In this document: in pieces, positions 22,449 to 34,982 of the stretch
Position numbering within the stretch: the stretch's first letter is position 1
Layout: the number at the start of each line of letters is the position of its first letter
Source: Dendrobium chrysotoxum
Taxonomy: Eukaryota > Streptophyta > Magnoliopsida > Asparagales > Orchidaceae
NCBI GenBank assembly: GCA_019925795.1
Contig: CM034298.1
Coordinates: 24,295,556 to 24,359,555 of the forward strand
Length of the DNA: 64,000 bases
Direction: 5' to 3'
Position numbers and translations under genes: made by a program
Notes under the pieces: model-generated
The model's database searches: none
The model's input: the letters and a program-made list of their open reading frames with translations, nothing else
What the model was told of the DNA's origin: nothing

Positions 22449-23710
22449 TGTTACAATCTAGGATCCCTAACTCGTGATTTTGAAGATAACAAATATTGTT
22501 GATTGGAATTTTAATTCTCTTAGAATATATATAATGGATATTATTTTTTTATCTATGCGCACTAACATTTTAGGTACACAATACACTGCTCAAGATTACT
22601 GAAGACTCAAGTTTGGGTATAATAGGATGTCAATCAAAAGAGTCTATAATTTTAACTTTCTTGTATTTTCTATTTCTTAAGTTTAGCCATATAAGGGTGT
22701 ATTCAAAATTTGTGATCGTGCACACACACATAAAGGGGGAGTGATGAAAATTTGAGATAATTTTTTTTAACTAATCGTATCGTATAATTACAATCGTATA
22801 CGGTCTGTTATCAGAAAAAAGAAATCTAAAGGCTAATTGAATCATTAATTCTAATGAACTAATCATACTATATGATATCAATCGTACTGCATGATTTATT
22901 TTAATATGAGAAACCCTAACCATCAGTTAAATTAAGAATTTTTAAAAATGAATTTTGAACTAATCATACTATACATTTTAATCGTAGAATACGATATTTA
23001 AAATCTTACTTAAACTATCTCCCATGATTAGTCAATTAAATTAAGGCTTATTAAATGTTGCTAATAATATTGTATGATCTTGATGGTACCGTACGATTAA
23101 TAGAGAGAAAATCCGATGGTCCCAAAGATCATACCGAACAAAACCTTAATTTTTGAACTAATCGTATAGTATGATATCTATATCATACTGTATGAGTTAT
23201 TAATATTACACTGGCCATACTGTACGATGTAAATCATACCAAATGACGATAGAGACAACATCCTCATGATCGTCCTGTACAAATAGAGCAAAATTAAACT
23301 AATCATACCTTATGAAGTTATGATCATACTATACGATATGTTTGCTGAAATTGAATGGTTTGTCTGAACGATTATTTTTATCATACTAGACGTGTCATAT
23401 TTTTGAAATGATCATACCATACGAATCTAGATCATACTGTACGAAGAGAGACGGCCAAATTGAAAAATTAGGGTTTTTTTAAGCCTGCAACTTAAGCAAC
23501 CTTTTGAAGACTTTTTCATAAGGACTTTGGCTGTTGAAAGTTCTCTAAATCTGGATTAATTACTTAGATTTGTTTTTAAACTTATTCTCTAAGATAAACC
23601 AAAAGAAAAATGTATTACTATTGCAATATTTTTTAAGAGTAACAATTTACCCCCCTCTTGGTATGCCAAGGGATAGTTCATCGAGATCTTACAACCTCCA
23701 CGAACTTTTA
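22449..23710 (+). repeat. 3' LTR of SIRE-like element
   Basis: It starts TGTTACAATC and aligns with the 5' LTR up to GACTTTGGCTGTTGAA (23535). The leader segment with tandem repeats (about 560 bp in the 5' LTR) is deleted. It resumes with the typical end ACCCCCCTCTTGG...CACGAACTTTTA. Because each LTR has lost a different part, neither is complete. Confidence 0.82.
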
Positions 23711-23980
23711 AAAGGCTGCTCAACTTTTGGAGAAGAATGGAATGTGGAATATTTCTAAATTACAACTTCACTTTGGAGAATAAGTGGTCTAATGTACATT
23801 ACGATTTCCTATTTATCCTAATTTGATTGAAGATCAATCTTAACTAGTGTATGGGATGTCAGAAAAATTTGTAATGACTTTGGCATATAAAAAGTCTCTA
23901 AATCCAATTGCTACGATTTTTAGGAGCCCGAAATGGCTAAGGGATTTGATGTTAAGTCTAAGGGAGAAATTATTTTGGTG
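23711..23980 (+). pseudogene. LINE piece 2, between two LTR elements
   Basis: KAAQLLEKNGMWNISKLQL and then PIYPNLIEDQ, MTLAYK and LREKLFW match the LINE at 44685-44960 (GKWNECKLKKFF, then PIQSEMLKDQ, then SALAMK and ALFWW). The codons for FWWRL span the junction with piece 3 once the 10-kb insertion and one TGGTG copy are removed. Two in-frame stops are present. Confidence 0.8.
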
Positions 23981-25605
23981 TGTTGCAACTCGAACTCATT
24001 AGTTTATATTTTTTATAATAAGAAATATTGTGGCTCATATCTTTATGTCTCCTAGTATTTAATTCTATACTTATTTGTGTGTTGACTAACATTTCAGGTA
24101 CAATATGCACCGTTACTTCAAGATTCAGAGCTCAATATCGCGTAGACTAGGATTGAGTCTATATGTAATTTTAATTTAAATGTACTTTTACCTTTCTTGA
24201 GTAATATATCTGGTGGACACTAAGCTAAGTAACCTTTTACACATACACTCAAGAGGGTGAGTTAGTAAGTTAGGAGAAAGATGAATTTTTTGAACTAATC
24301 ATACTAAATAATTTATATCATACAAGATGATTAATTATGATTATGAAAAAAGTTGTTAATTATAATTTAGGTAATATTTTTATATTCAAATTTTATTCTA
24401 ATTATACTGTTCGATGTTCATTATACTGTACGATTTATGACAATCATGCCTAAATTGATCCTATGATTAGGAGAATAATTATGATTAATTTGTTCAATTA
24501 GATAGTATAGGATAATTAGTGATGATTGTACTGTACGACCTGATCATTACATGGAACGATAATTAATCGATGACTATCATATAAGATGAAATACCATAAT
24601 TATTCATCTAATCCTCCAAGATGATCCCCAATATCATATAGGATGATCAATACAAATTTGAATTGATCGTACTAGACTATCTGGTGATCGTATAGTACTA
24701 TCAAGTCAAATTTTGCACATCGTACTAGACGATCTTGTGATCGTACTGTATGATCTTTGACGGATGAATTGAATTTTTAAGGTTTTTTGAAGCCCTCTAT
24801 TTAAGCTTTCTCATAAGACTTTGAAAGTGTCTTTGGCATGCATTGAGTCTCATTTCTTCTGGAGAAAACTTGAAGAAAGAGCCTTGAAAGGGAGAGAGGA
24901 AAGGGTGGAGTTTGAGAGGGAGAGGATCTTTGTGGGTTTCAAGGGAGTGTGGAGAGGGTTTCACATGGTTGCTCTAGAAAACTTGCACCTAAGTACCATC
25001 ATAGTTAAGGTTTGTCTTGACGGAGGTTTTGGGAAGAAGAATATCGCTTTGGCGTCAAAGGACCCGGCGACTCTGTCGCATCGAGGAAGGTAAAAGTGAT
25101 TCAAGATTATTTGCCTTCACCAGGAGGGTAAAAAAGGATTCAAGATTCTCTGCCTTTACAAGGAGGGTGAAAAAGGATTCCAGGTCCTCTTCCACACCGG
25201 GTTTGTGGAAGAGATTTTGTAAGGGCTTCTCCGCCTAACTGTGAGGGCTAAAGGAGAGTCCCTAAAGGTTTAGTGCAATACCTAGAATAGAGGTTTCTAG
25301 GGAGTGGATGTAGGTCAAGTTGGATGGAACCACAACAAATTCTAGTGTATTCATTCTTTTGCATTTCCTCATTTTAAGTTCCACACTTTTTTATTTTTGT
25401 GTGATTGAAAACTCTGATTTTGTTGTTATTATGAAATTAATTTGCTTATGCTTCAAAGGATAAAATTGATATTTTCATATATTTGAAAAAAGCTTTAAAA
25501 AGGGGTTTTCTTTTTATTAAACAATTTTTAAATAATAAATTCTCCCTCCTCTTAGTTAGCCTCAGGCTGGTTCCTTTAGGTTTAACAACCTTCATGAACT
25601 TTCAA
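23981..25605 (+). repeat. LTR 1 of the tandem gag-only element
   Basis: It runs from TGTTGCAACTCG to GAACTTTCA, 1625 bases. In order it has: U3 with GTAC words (24290-24770), a leader from about 24830 with purine-rich GAGAGAGGAAAGG, a 42-bp tandem repeat (25103-25190) and a T/A-rich end. It is clearly similar along its length to LTRs 2 and 3. Confidence 0.88.
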
Positions 25606-25607
25606 GT

Positions 25608-25622
25608 GGTATCAGTGCAGGA
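25608..25622 (+). promoter_or_regulatory. Primer binding site, tRNA-Met-like
   Basis: TGGTATCAGTGCAGG lies two bases after LTR 1. The corresponding site after LTR 2 (29821) is decayed to TTGTATTAGTGTGGG. Confidence 0.8.
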
Positions 25623-25656
25623 TTCAAAAACTAATTTTTAGAACATTTTTTTAAAA

Positions 25657-26690
25657 ATGATCAATAGCTAACTTTGGAAATCGTAACATTGTGGAAGGCT
25701 ATTCAATCATGCGATCACCTTTATATGAAAATATTTCGTTTGATTTTTTAAAAATTCGCATGTCTACTTTCTTGCAATAAATTGATTATCAAATGTGGTA
25801 TATGATTCAAACTGGTTATTCTATACCTTCACGTATTATAGATGGAATCAAAACTGATATTTCTTTTACTGAATGGAGTAGAATAGAACAAATTAATACT
25901 CAATTAAATGCTAAATACTTTAATTATTTTTTCTGTGCTTTAAATTTTGAAGATTGCATGAGAATCTCTACATATACTACTGGCAAGAAAATTTGGGATA
26001 AGCTATATATTACATACGAAGGTACTAGTGAAGTCAAGCAATCTAAGTTGAATATTTTAATACATAATTATGAACTGTTTTACATAAAATCTTATAAGAC
26101 TGTCCTAGACATGTATACTAGGTTCACTCAAATAGTAACATCATTACATGCTTTAGGTAGAGAACTTTCAAACTTTGAAAAGGTCAATAAAATTTTATGT
26201 TGTCTATCTGATAAATTTAATGATAAATTCACTGCTATATATGAATCAAAAGACTTGAATAATTATTCTGTTGATAATCTTATTGGCTCACTCATTGCCC
26301 ATGAGCAAAGTGTGAGTCAAAGACTTTTGAATGCAGGCGAAACTATAGTGCCAAAGGATGAAAACATAAATAAAAGAGACTCAGTAGATGATGAGAGTAA
26401 GAAGATAGCATCAATAATAAGTAGATTTGAAAATCTACTAAAGCTTAAGCATCAACATCAACAAAAATGAAACAAAGATAAAATTGGTAAGAATGTTAAG
26501 ATTTTTTTTTGACATTATTTGCTTTGGGTGTAGGAAACCCGGACTTATTAAAGATAAGTGCCCTAATTTAAAAACTCCTTCTGCAAAGAAAAAAGGCAAA
26601 AATAAGTCATTTGTGGCAAATGATAAAAAACAAAAAAAATTTATGGGCAAACTTAGCTTCTGAATCATCAAATCAGGAGCAAGATAATGA
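25657..26690 (+). pseudogene. gag: gag of gag-only element, unit 1
   Basis: The open frame 25793-26470 covers the Ty1/copia UBN2-type gag: MWYMIQTGYSIPSRIIDG, KIWDKLYITYEGTSEVKQSK, DMYTRFTQIVTSLHALG, LSDKFNDKF and LIGSLIAHEQ. The family usually starts further upstream. Residues before 25793 (ending MSTFLQ, then TAA at 25778-25780) show a stop just ahead of the ATG. After the TGA at 26468, a zinc knuckle follows as CFGCRKPGLIKDKCP (26520), with Leu in place of the metal-binding His. No pol follows. It would package non-autonomous RNA if made, but the knuckle and the N-terminus are damaged. Confidence 0.85.
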
Positions 26691-28175
26691 GGTATAAAGT
26701 TTTATTTGTGTGTTTATTTATTTTATAGTTAATGCATGCATGTATGTTTTTAGTTCATTGTGAATATATTTATTTTTTTGTGTTTTTCTTTGTGTTTTTA
26801 TTTTGTAGAAAGTTATTTATGTTTGTGATCTTTTATTTATTTTCCATATTTTCTTTGTGTAGTCTCTCTGATAAACACACACAAATCACATTAGTTTTCA
26901 TATATGCATAAGAGAATCAAATCACTTCTCTAATTATATTTTTCTTAAAATGAAAAATTTACCTCCTTTTTACTTAAAATTTTTGTTAAGTGGTGATTGA
27001 CTTCTTAAAATTGTTAAATAAAGAAAATTCATGATTATGTCTATCCATCTCACTTCTTTAATGGGACTATTTCTCTTTTTGAATCAAAATCTATTTCAAA
27101 TTAAAAATTGAACCAAGAAATAGAGTTCTGTTTCATCTTCCTATAATTCTCTATCTCATTTGAATACTTTTACAAATCAATGAATATATTTCAAATTTTC
27201 TTATTCAAGCTGTTTATTAATATCAGATGGATCAAGTTTTGGTTTGTGGTTTACTCTTCCTTATATCAGAGAGTGAGTTTATCTTCTCTTATATTTGAAA
27301 GACAATCTCCCAACTAAGTGTCTTTAAAGACTTAGAAAGGAAGTAAATTTGTAAAAATGAAAAAGAGGCACAAAATGAGCCCAAAAGTTGAAAAGATATG
27401 CAATGAATGTCAAAATTAGAAAGATGCATAAAGTGCATCAAAAATTAGAAGATACACAAAGTGTGCTAAGCACTAACAAAAGAGGCATAATATGAGCCCA
27501 TAATAAGTTAGCTTCCCTTCCCTTAAATTCTTTAAAACTTAAACAAATTCATGTGCCAATTAATATCGTCTACACCTAAATTTGAAAATCATGATTTCTA
27601 ACTCATCACTTTGGAATGCCAATCTCTTTGATACTTTTCTGAAAGGAAGTTTAAAAAGATCACATTTCCTTTCTAATTTATTTTCTGGAATTAGATTTTT
27701 GTTTAAAATGGACTTTAGCCCATACGGAGCTTGAGTTGGATTAACAAAGGTGAGGTCAATACATTTCTTATTAAGCTTTTGAATAAAAATAAGAGGTAAC
27801 TTTCTCATTCCGAAAAAATTTGCTGAAATTATTTGATTCTTCTTAAACATCACCACCACCTCCACCTGATCATGGTCCGTATGATCTTTAGTCTGTTATG
27901 ATTATTCTGTTTTCAATTTTTTTATATTTCTCTTCTTTTTGATAATGTCAAAGGGGGATAATTTATTTGTTTGGTTATATTTATGGTTAGGTTGCATCTG
28001 TTCATTTTGTATTGGCATTAGTTTATCTATTATTTAGTTTCTAAATATTTTTATTTTTATTAAAAATAAAAAAAAACTTTTTCTTTCCCCTATTTTTTAT
28101 ATAATTATCTTAGTGAGGGGAGATTAGGAGAAAAAAATTATAGTTTGCAAATTCAACTAGTAATGTTTGCCATCA
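26691..28175 (+). other. Non-coding internal 3' region, unit 1
   Basis: Collinear with 30932-32420 of unit 2. It contains an A-rich series of AAAGATGCA / AAAGTGC / GAGCCCA words (27360-27510) repeated with variation. It has no trace of protease, integrase or RT. The minus-strand open frame 27560-27865, repeated in part at 31915-32100, has no recognisable domain. Confidence 0.7.
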
Positions 28176-28191
28176 CCAAAAAGGGTGAGAT

Positions 28192-29818
28192 TATTATAAC
28201 TCGAGCTCACGAGTTTATATTTTTGATGATAAAAAATATTGTGGCTCACATCTTTATGTCTCCTAGTATTTACATTCTATACTTATTTGTATGTTGACTA
28301 ATATTTTAGGTAATACATGCACCGTTACTTGAAGATTCAGAGCTCAAGGTCGGGTAGACTAGGATTGAGTCTATATGTAATTTCAATTTCAATATACTTT
28401 TACCTATCTGGAGTTATGCATCTGATGGGCACTATGCTGAGTAATCTTGTACATATACACTCAAGGGGGTGAGTTAGTGAGTTAGGAGAAAGATGAATTT
28501 TTTGAACTAATCATATTGGATGATTTATATCATATAAGATGATCAGTTATGATTATGAAAAATAGCCGCCAATCACAATTTAGGCAATATTTCAATATTC
28601 AAATTTTGTTCTAATTATACGGTGTGATGTGCATCATACTGTATGATCTATGACAATCATGCCTAAATTGATCATGTGATTAAGGGAGTAATTATGATTA
28701 ATTTATTCAATCAAATAGTACAGGATGATCGGTGTTGATCGTACTATACAACCCGATCATTCCATGGGACGATAATTAATCATCGCCTATCATATAAGAT
28801 GAAATACCATAATTATTCATCTAATCATCCAGGATGATCCCCAATATCGTACAGGATGATCAGTACAAATTTGAACTGATCGTATTGGACTATCTGGTGA
28901 TCGTACAGTACTATCAGGTCAAATTCTGCACATCGTACTAGATGATCCTACGATCGTACTGTACGATCTTTCACGACTGAATTAAAGTTTTAGTATTTTT
29001 TTAAGCCCTCTATTTAAGCTTTCTCATAAGACTTTGAAAGTGTCTTTGGCATGCATTGAGTCTCATTTCTTCTGGAGAAAACTTGAAGAAAGAGCCTTAA
29101 AAGAGAGAGGAAAGGGTGGAGTTTGAGAGGGAGAGGATCCTTGTGGGTTTCAAGGGAGTGTGGAAGAGGTTTCACACAGTTGCTCTGGCAAACCTGCACC
29201 TAAGTACCATCATAGTCAAGGTTTGTCTTGAGGGAGATTTTTGAAAGAAGAAGATCTCTTTGGTGTCAAAGGACCCGGCGACTCCATCGCACCGGAGAAG
29301 GTGAAAGTGATTCAAGATTTTCTACCTTCACCAGGAGGGTAAAAAAGGATTCAAGATTCTCTGTCTTCATTAGGAGGGTGAAAAAAGATTCCAGGTCCTT
29401 TGCCGCACCGGATTAGTGGAAGAGATTTTGTAAGGGCTTCTCCGCCTAACTATGAGGGCTAAAAGAGAGTCCCTAAAGGTTTAATGCAAAACCTAGAATG
29501 GAGGTTTCTAGGGAGTGGATGTAAGTCAAGTTGGACCGAACCACTATAAATTTTAGTGTGTTCATTCTTTTACTTTTCCTCATTTTAAGTTCCACACTTT
29601 TTTATTTTTGTGTGTTGTTGAAAACTCTAATTTTGTTGTTATTATGATCTTAATTTGCTTATGTATCAAAGGATAAAATTGATATTTTCATATATTTGGA
29701 AAAATCTTTAAAAAGGGGTTTTTCTTTTTATTAAAGAATTTTTAAATAATAAATTTACCCCACTCTTGGTTAGTCTCGGACTAGTTCCTTTAGGTTTAAC
29801 AACCTTCACAAACTTTCT
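28192..29818 (+). repeat. LTR 2 (central) of the tandem gag-only element
   Basis: It is preceded by AAAAAGGGTGAGAT (polypurine-like) and starts TATTATAACTCG, with the TG start mutated. It ends near AACTTTCT. It contains the perfect word GATCGTACTGTACGATC at 28952-28968. It serves as 3' LTR of unit 1 and 5' LTR of unit 2. Confidence 0.87.
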
Positions 29819-29876
29819 AGTTGTATTAGTGTGGGATTCAAAAACTAATTTTTAGAACATTTTTTAAAAATGATCA

Positions 29877-30930
29877 ATAGCTAATTTTGGAAATCGTAAC
29901 TTTGTAGAAGGCTATTCAATCATGCGATTACCTTTACTTGAAAATATTTCTTTTGATTTTTAAAAATTTGCATGTCTACTTTCTTACAATCAATTGATTA
30001 TCGAATATGGTATATGATTCAAACTGGTTATTCTGTACCATCACGTATTATAGATGGAGTCAAAACTGATATTCCATTTACTGAATGGAGTAGACTAGAA
30101 CAAATTAATGCTCAATTAAATGCTAAATACTTTAATTATTTTTTCTGTGTTTTAAATTTTGAAGATTGCATGAGAATCTCTACATGTACTACTAGTAAGG
30201 AAATTTGGGATAAACTATATATTACATACAAAGGTACTAGTGAAGTCAAGCAATTTAAGTTGAATATTTTAATACATGATTATGAACTATTTGCATTAAA
30301 CCTTATAAGACTATCCTAGACATGTATACTGTGTTCACTCAAATAATAACATCATTACATGCTTTAGGTAGAGAACTTTCAAACTTTGAAAATGTCAATA
30401 AAATTTTATGTTGTCTACCTGATAAATTTAATGCTAAATTTACTGTTATATATGAATCAAAAGACTTGAATAATTATTCTATTGATAATCTTATTGGCTC
30501 ACTCATTGCCCATGAGCAAAGTGTGAGTCAAAGACTTTTGGATGCAGGTGAAACTATAGTGCTAAAAGATAAAGACATAGATAAAAGCGACTCAGTAGAT
30601 AATGAGAATAAGGAGATAGCATCAATAACAAGTAAATTTGAAAATCTATTAAGGCATAAGCATCAACATCAACAAAAATGAAACAAAGATAAAAATAGTA
30701 AGAATGTTAAGATTTTTTCTGACATTATTTACTTTGGGTGTAGGAAACCTGGACATATTGGGTGTAGGAAATCCGAACATATGAAAAATAAGTGCCCTAA
30801 TTTAAAAACTCTTTCTCCAAAGAAAAAAAGGTAAAAATAAACCATTTGTAATAAGGTTAAATGATAAAAAAATTAAAAAATTTCTTGAGCAAACTTAGCT
30901 TTTGAATCATCAAATCAGGAGCAAGATGAT
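29877..30930 (+). pseudogene. gag: gag of gag-only element, unit 2
   Basis: ATG at 29972 starts MSTFLQSIDYRIWYMIQ, more complete than unit 1. A one-base loss near 30300 shifts the frame out of YELFALN; the second frame 30322-30681 continues MYTVFTQIITSLHALG to IAHEQ. The zinc knuckle near 30730 carries a short internal duplication: CRKPGHIG followed by CRKSEHMKNKCP. Sequence is otherwise very close to unit 1, with independent damage, so each unit has decayed separately since the tandem formed. Confidence 0.85.
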
Positions 30931-32420
30931 GAGGTATAAAATTTTATTTGTGTGTTTACTTATTTTATAGTTAATGTATGCATGTATATTTTTAGTTCAT
31001 TGTGAATATGTTTATTTTTTGTGTTTTTCTTTGTGTTTTTATTTTATAGAAAGTTATTTATGTTTGTGATCTTTTATTTATTTTCCATATTTTCTTTGTG
31101 TAGTCTCTCTGATAAACACACACAAATCACATTAGTTTTCATATATGCATAAGAGAATCAAATCACTTCTCTAATCATATTTTTCTTAAAATGAAAAATT
31201 TACCTCCTTTTTACTTAAAATTTTTGTTAAGTGGTGATTGACTTCTTAAAATTGTTAAATAAAGAAAATTCATGATTATGTCTATCCATCTCACTTCTTT
31301 AATGGGACTATTTCTCTTTTTGAATCAAAATCTATTTCAAATTAAAAATTGAACCAAGAAATAGAGTTTTGTTTCATCTTCCTATAGTTCTCTATCTCAT
31401 TTGAATACTTTTACAAATCAATGAATATATTTCAAATTTTCTTATTCAAGCTGTTTATTAATATCAAATGGATCAAGTTTTAGTTTGTGGTTTACTCTTC
31501 CTTATATCAGAGAGTGAGTTTATCTTCTCTTATATTTGAAAGACAATCTCACAACTAAGAGTTTTTAAAGACTTAGAAAGGAAGTAAGTTTGTAAAAGTA
31601 AAAAAAGAGGCACAAAATGAGCCCAAAAGTTGAAAAGATACGCAATGAATGTCAAAATTTGAAAGATGCAAAAAGTGTATCAAAAATTAAAAGATGCGCA
31701 AAGTGCGCTAAGCACTAACAAAAGATGCGTATAATAAGCCCACAATGAGTTAGCTTCTCTTCATTTCAAATCTTTAAAACTTAGACAAATCCATGTGCCA
31801 TTTGATATCGTCTACACCTAAATTTGAAAATCATGATTTTTGATTCATCACTTTGCAATGCTATTCTCTTTGATACTTTTCTGAAAAGAAGTTTAAAAAG
31901 ATCACATTTCCTTTCTAATTTATTTTTTGAATTAGATTTTTGTTTAAAAAGGACTTTATCCCATAGGGAGCTTGAGCTGGATTAAAAAAGGTGAGGTTAA
32001 TACATTTCTTATTAAGCTTTTGAATAAAAATAAGAGGTAACTTTCTCATTCCGAAAAAATTTGCTGAAATTATTTGATTTTTTTTAAACATCACCACCAC
32101 CCCACTTGATCATGGTCCGTATGATCTTTAGTTTGTTATGATTGTTCCGTTTTTAATTTTTCTGTATTTCCCTTCTTTTTGATATTGTCAAAGGGGGATA
32201 ATATACTTGTTTGGTTGTATTTGTGGTTAGGTTGCATCTGTTCATCTTGTATTGGCATTAGTTTATCTGTTATTTAGTTTCTATATATTTTTTATTTTTA
32301 TTAAAAATAAAAAAAAAACTTTTTCTTTCTCCTATTTTTTATATAATTATCTTAGTGAGGGGAGATTAGGAAAAAAAAGTTTATAATTTGCAAATTCAAC
32401 CAATAATATTTGTCATCATA
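30931..32420 (+). other. Non-coding internal 3' region, unit 2
   Basis: It matches 26691-28175 nearly base for base apart from scattered changes, ending AAAAAAGTGTGAGAT (polypurine-like) before LTR 3. No coding domain. Confidence 0.7.
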
Positions 32421-32434
32421 AAAAAGTGTGAGAT

Positions 32435-34057
32435 TATTACAACTCGAGCTCACGAGTTTATATTTTTGATGATAAGAAATATTGTGGCTCACATCTTTTT
32501 GTCTCATAGTATTTACATTCTATACTTATTTGTGTGTTGACTAACATTTTAGGTACAACATGTACCGTTACTTGAAGATTTAGAGCTTAAGATCGGGTAG
32601 ACTAGGATTGAGTCTGTATGTAATTTCAATTTTAATGTACTTTTACCTTTATGGATTCATGTATCTGGTGGGCACTAAGCTGAGTAATCTTGCACACACA
32701 CACTTAAGGGGGAGAGTTAATAAGTTAGGAGAAAGATAAATTTTTTGAACTAATTATATTGGATGATTTATATCATACAAGATTATCAATTATGATTATG
32801 AAAAATAGCTACCAATCACAATTTAGGCAATATTTTAATATTCAAATTTTGTTCTAATTATACCGTACGATATGCATCATACTGTATGATCTATGACAAT
32901 TACCCCTAAATTGATCATGTGATTAAGGGAGTAATTATGATTAATTTATTCAATCAGATAGTAAAGGACGATTGGTGTTGATTGTACTATATAACCCGAT
33001 CATTCCATGGGACGATAATTAATCAACAACTATCATATAAGATGAAGTACCATAATTATTCATCTAATAATTCAGGACGATCCCCAATATCATACAGGAT
33101 GATCAATACAAATTTGAACTGATCGTATTGGACTATCTAGTGATCGTACAGCACTATCAGGTCAAATTCTGCACATCGTACTAGATGATCATACGATCGT
33201 ACTATTCAATCTTTCAAGACTGAATTGAATTTTTAGTATTTTTTTAAGCGCTCTATTTAAGCTTTCTCATAAGACTTTGAAAGTGCCTTTGGCATGCATT
33301 GAGTCTCATTTCTTCTAGAGAAAACTTGAAGAGAGAGCCTTGAAAGGGAGAGAGGAAAGGATGGAGTTTGAGAGGAGAAAGATCCTTGTAGGTTTCAAGG
33401 GAGTGTGGAGGGGGTTTCACACGGTTGCTCCAGTGAACCTGCACCTAAGTACCATCATAGTCAAGGTTAGTATTGAGGGAGGTTTTGGGAAGAAGAAGAT
33501 TTCTTTGGTGTCAAAAGATCTGGCGACTCCTCCGCATCGGGGAAGGTGAAAGTGATTCAATATTCTCTACCTTCACCAGGAGAGTCAAAAAGTATTTCAG
33601 GTTCTTTGCCTTCACGAGGAGGGTGAAACAGGATTCCAGGTCTTCTGTCGCACCGAGTTTTAGAAGAGATTTTGTAAGGGCTTATCTGCTTAGCTGTGGG
33701 GACTAAAGGAGAGTCACTAAAGGTTTAGTGCAATACCTGGAAAAAAGATTTCTGGGGAGTGGACGTAAGTCAAGTTGGACCGAACCACTATAAATTATGG
33801 CGTGTTCGTTCTTTTACTTATCCGCATTTTAAGTTCTGCACTTTCCTGTTTTTTGTGTGATTGAAAACTCTGATTTTTTTGTTATTGTGAAATTAATCTG
33901 CTTCTGCATCAAGGTATAAAATTGATATTTTCAGATATTTGGAAAAAGCTTTAAAAAGAGATTTTTTTATTAAAGAATTTTTAAATAACAAATTCACCCC
34001 CCTCTTGATTAGCCTTGGGCTGGTTTCTTTAGGTTTAACAACATTCACGAACTTTCA
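32435..34057 (+). repeat. LTR 3 of the tandem gag-only element
   Basis: It starts TATTACAACTCG and ends CACGAACTTTCA at 34057, directly followed by TGGTG and LINE sequence. It has the same internal order as LTRs 1 and 2. Confidence 0.88.
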
Positions 34058-34975
34058 TGGTGGAGGTTAAGAAGAAATACTTTACCAACTAATGATTGGC
34101 TTGTGTATAGAAGACTACAGGAGAGGAATCTTTGCCCAAGAGGATGTCAAATTGTTGAAGATATTGAACACATTTTAGTTGACTGTAAAAAATAGCATGA
34201 AGTAATGTACAAATTCAACTAGGGGGATTCTAATTCTTGTATTTCATTCATTGACTGAATGTATAGAAGAGATGGAGAGGAAATCTAAATGTATTCCGAG
34301 TATGGTTAGAATTTATTACAATGTTGTTTATCATTCTTGGAGAGCAATGAATGTTACAAAGCACGACAATTTAGTAGCTAAACCTTCAATTATTGATGCA
34401 TATGCTCTTGCTTATATCTTGCAACTTCATTTAAATTCGATTATGGATTACTGGGATGCTAACCAGCTCAAAGAGCTGAATCAAAAATATTGGCACCCCT
34501 ACCTCTTGATTGGATAAAAATTAATGTAGATGTAACCCTTTTTAAATCAAATCAAGCATGAATAGGAGGTGTTATAAGGGATCACAAAGGCAGATTTCTG
34601 CTGGTGTTTGGAAAGAAATTGTTGCATTGGGATATTGCTTAGAGTTGTTAGCTGTTTTTGTAATCAAGGAAATATTACAAAGATGGATGTATAAAAAGCA
34701 AGGAATCATGATTGAAGGAGATAATGTGAACATACGAAAATGCTTCAGAATTCAATGAAGGAGTCAATTATCAACGCATTCATAACTTGAAGGAGTATTT
34801 TTTCTTTCTTAGGGAATTTAACCAAAGAGCTTTTCATTTTATTTCTAGAGATTTTAAGCTTCCTCCATCTTTATTAGATTTGATGAGGGTGGAATGTGAT
34901 AGATTTTCTATCACTTAGTTTATTATAATTTTTTTTTCTTTTTTTGAAATACATTTTGTAAATCTTATATAAAAA
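34058..34975 (+). pseudogene. LINE piece 3: zf-RVT, RNase H-like domain and 3' tail
   Basis: WWRLRRNTLPTNDWL, RGCQ..EDIEHILVDCKK (zf-RVT Cys/His pattern), then LDWIKINVDVTLF...IGGVIRDHKGRFL, LELLAVFVIKEIL and IEGDN, an RVT_3/RNase H-like domain. It is broken by stops and frameshifts. A poly-A tract at 34972-34980 closes the element. Confidence 0.85.
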
Positions 34976-34982
34976 AAAAACC

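Larger units (their letters stand above)
15676..23710 (+). mobile_element. SIRE-like Ty1/copia retrotransposon, degenerate
   Basis: The LTR pair 15676-17510 and 22449-23710 brackets a 3' gag remnant and a complete-order copia pol (protease, integrase, RT, RNase H). The pol motifs and the long internal 3' region before AAAAAAGGGGGAGAT fit the SIRE/Maximus lineage. The flanking 5-mers are GAAGA (15671-15675) and AAAGG (23711-23715), a poor (3/5) target duplication, yet the LINE frame is continuous across it, so one insertion event is supported. The 5' LTR end, PBS and first half of gag are deleted. Confidence 0.88.
23976..34062 (+). mobile_element. Gag-only SIRE-related element in tandem form LTR-INT-LTR-INT-LTR
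   Basis: Three LTRs (23981-25605, 28192-29818, 32435-34057) separate two internal regions of about 2.6 kb, each with PBS, gag and polypurine tract but no pol. The outer ends carry a perfect 5-bp target duplication TGGTG (23976-23980 and 34058-34062), so the whole 10.1 kb entered or was amplified at one target site. Gag-only elements of this sort are known as TR-GAG. The double form is best explained by unequal recombination between LTRs, or by integration of a tandem cDNA. Confidence 0.88.
15284..34975 (+). mobile_element. L1-type LINE split into three pieces by two later LTR elements
   Basis: The three pieces are 15284-15675, 23711-23980 and 34058-34975, all plus strand. They line up in order with the intact-order LINE at 43512-45933, and the reading frame continues across both excised insertions. 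A degenerate target duplication flanks the whole: GTAAATAACATTATCTT (15267-15283) and GCAAATAGCATACTTTT (34983-34999). The element ends with a poly-A tract at 34972-34980. Without insertions it is about 1.6 kb, so it is 5'-truncated, as is usual for L1. Confidence 0.85.

Noticed and set aside
24821..25093. Open frame in the LTR leader, also at 33340-33549
   Set aside because: Non-ATG start in the first copy, purine-rich leader composition, no domain, and broken in the middle LTR.
25017..25238. Open frame with 14-residue repeats, present in all three gag-only LTRs
   Set aside because: It begins at TTG with no in-frame ATG, and the repeat is a by-product of the 42-bp tandem DNA repeat. Kept only as a DNA repeat.
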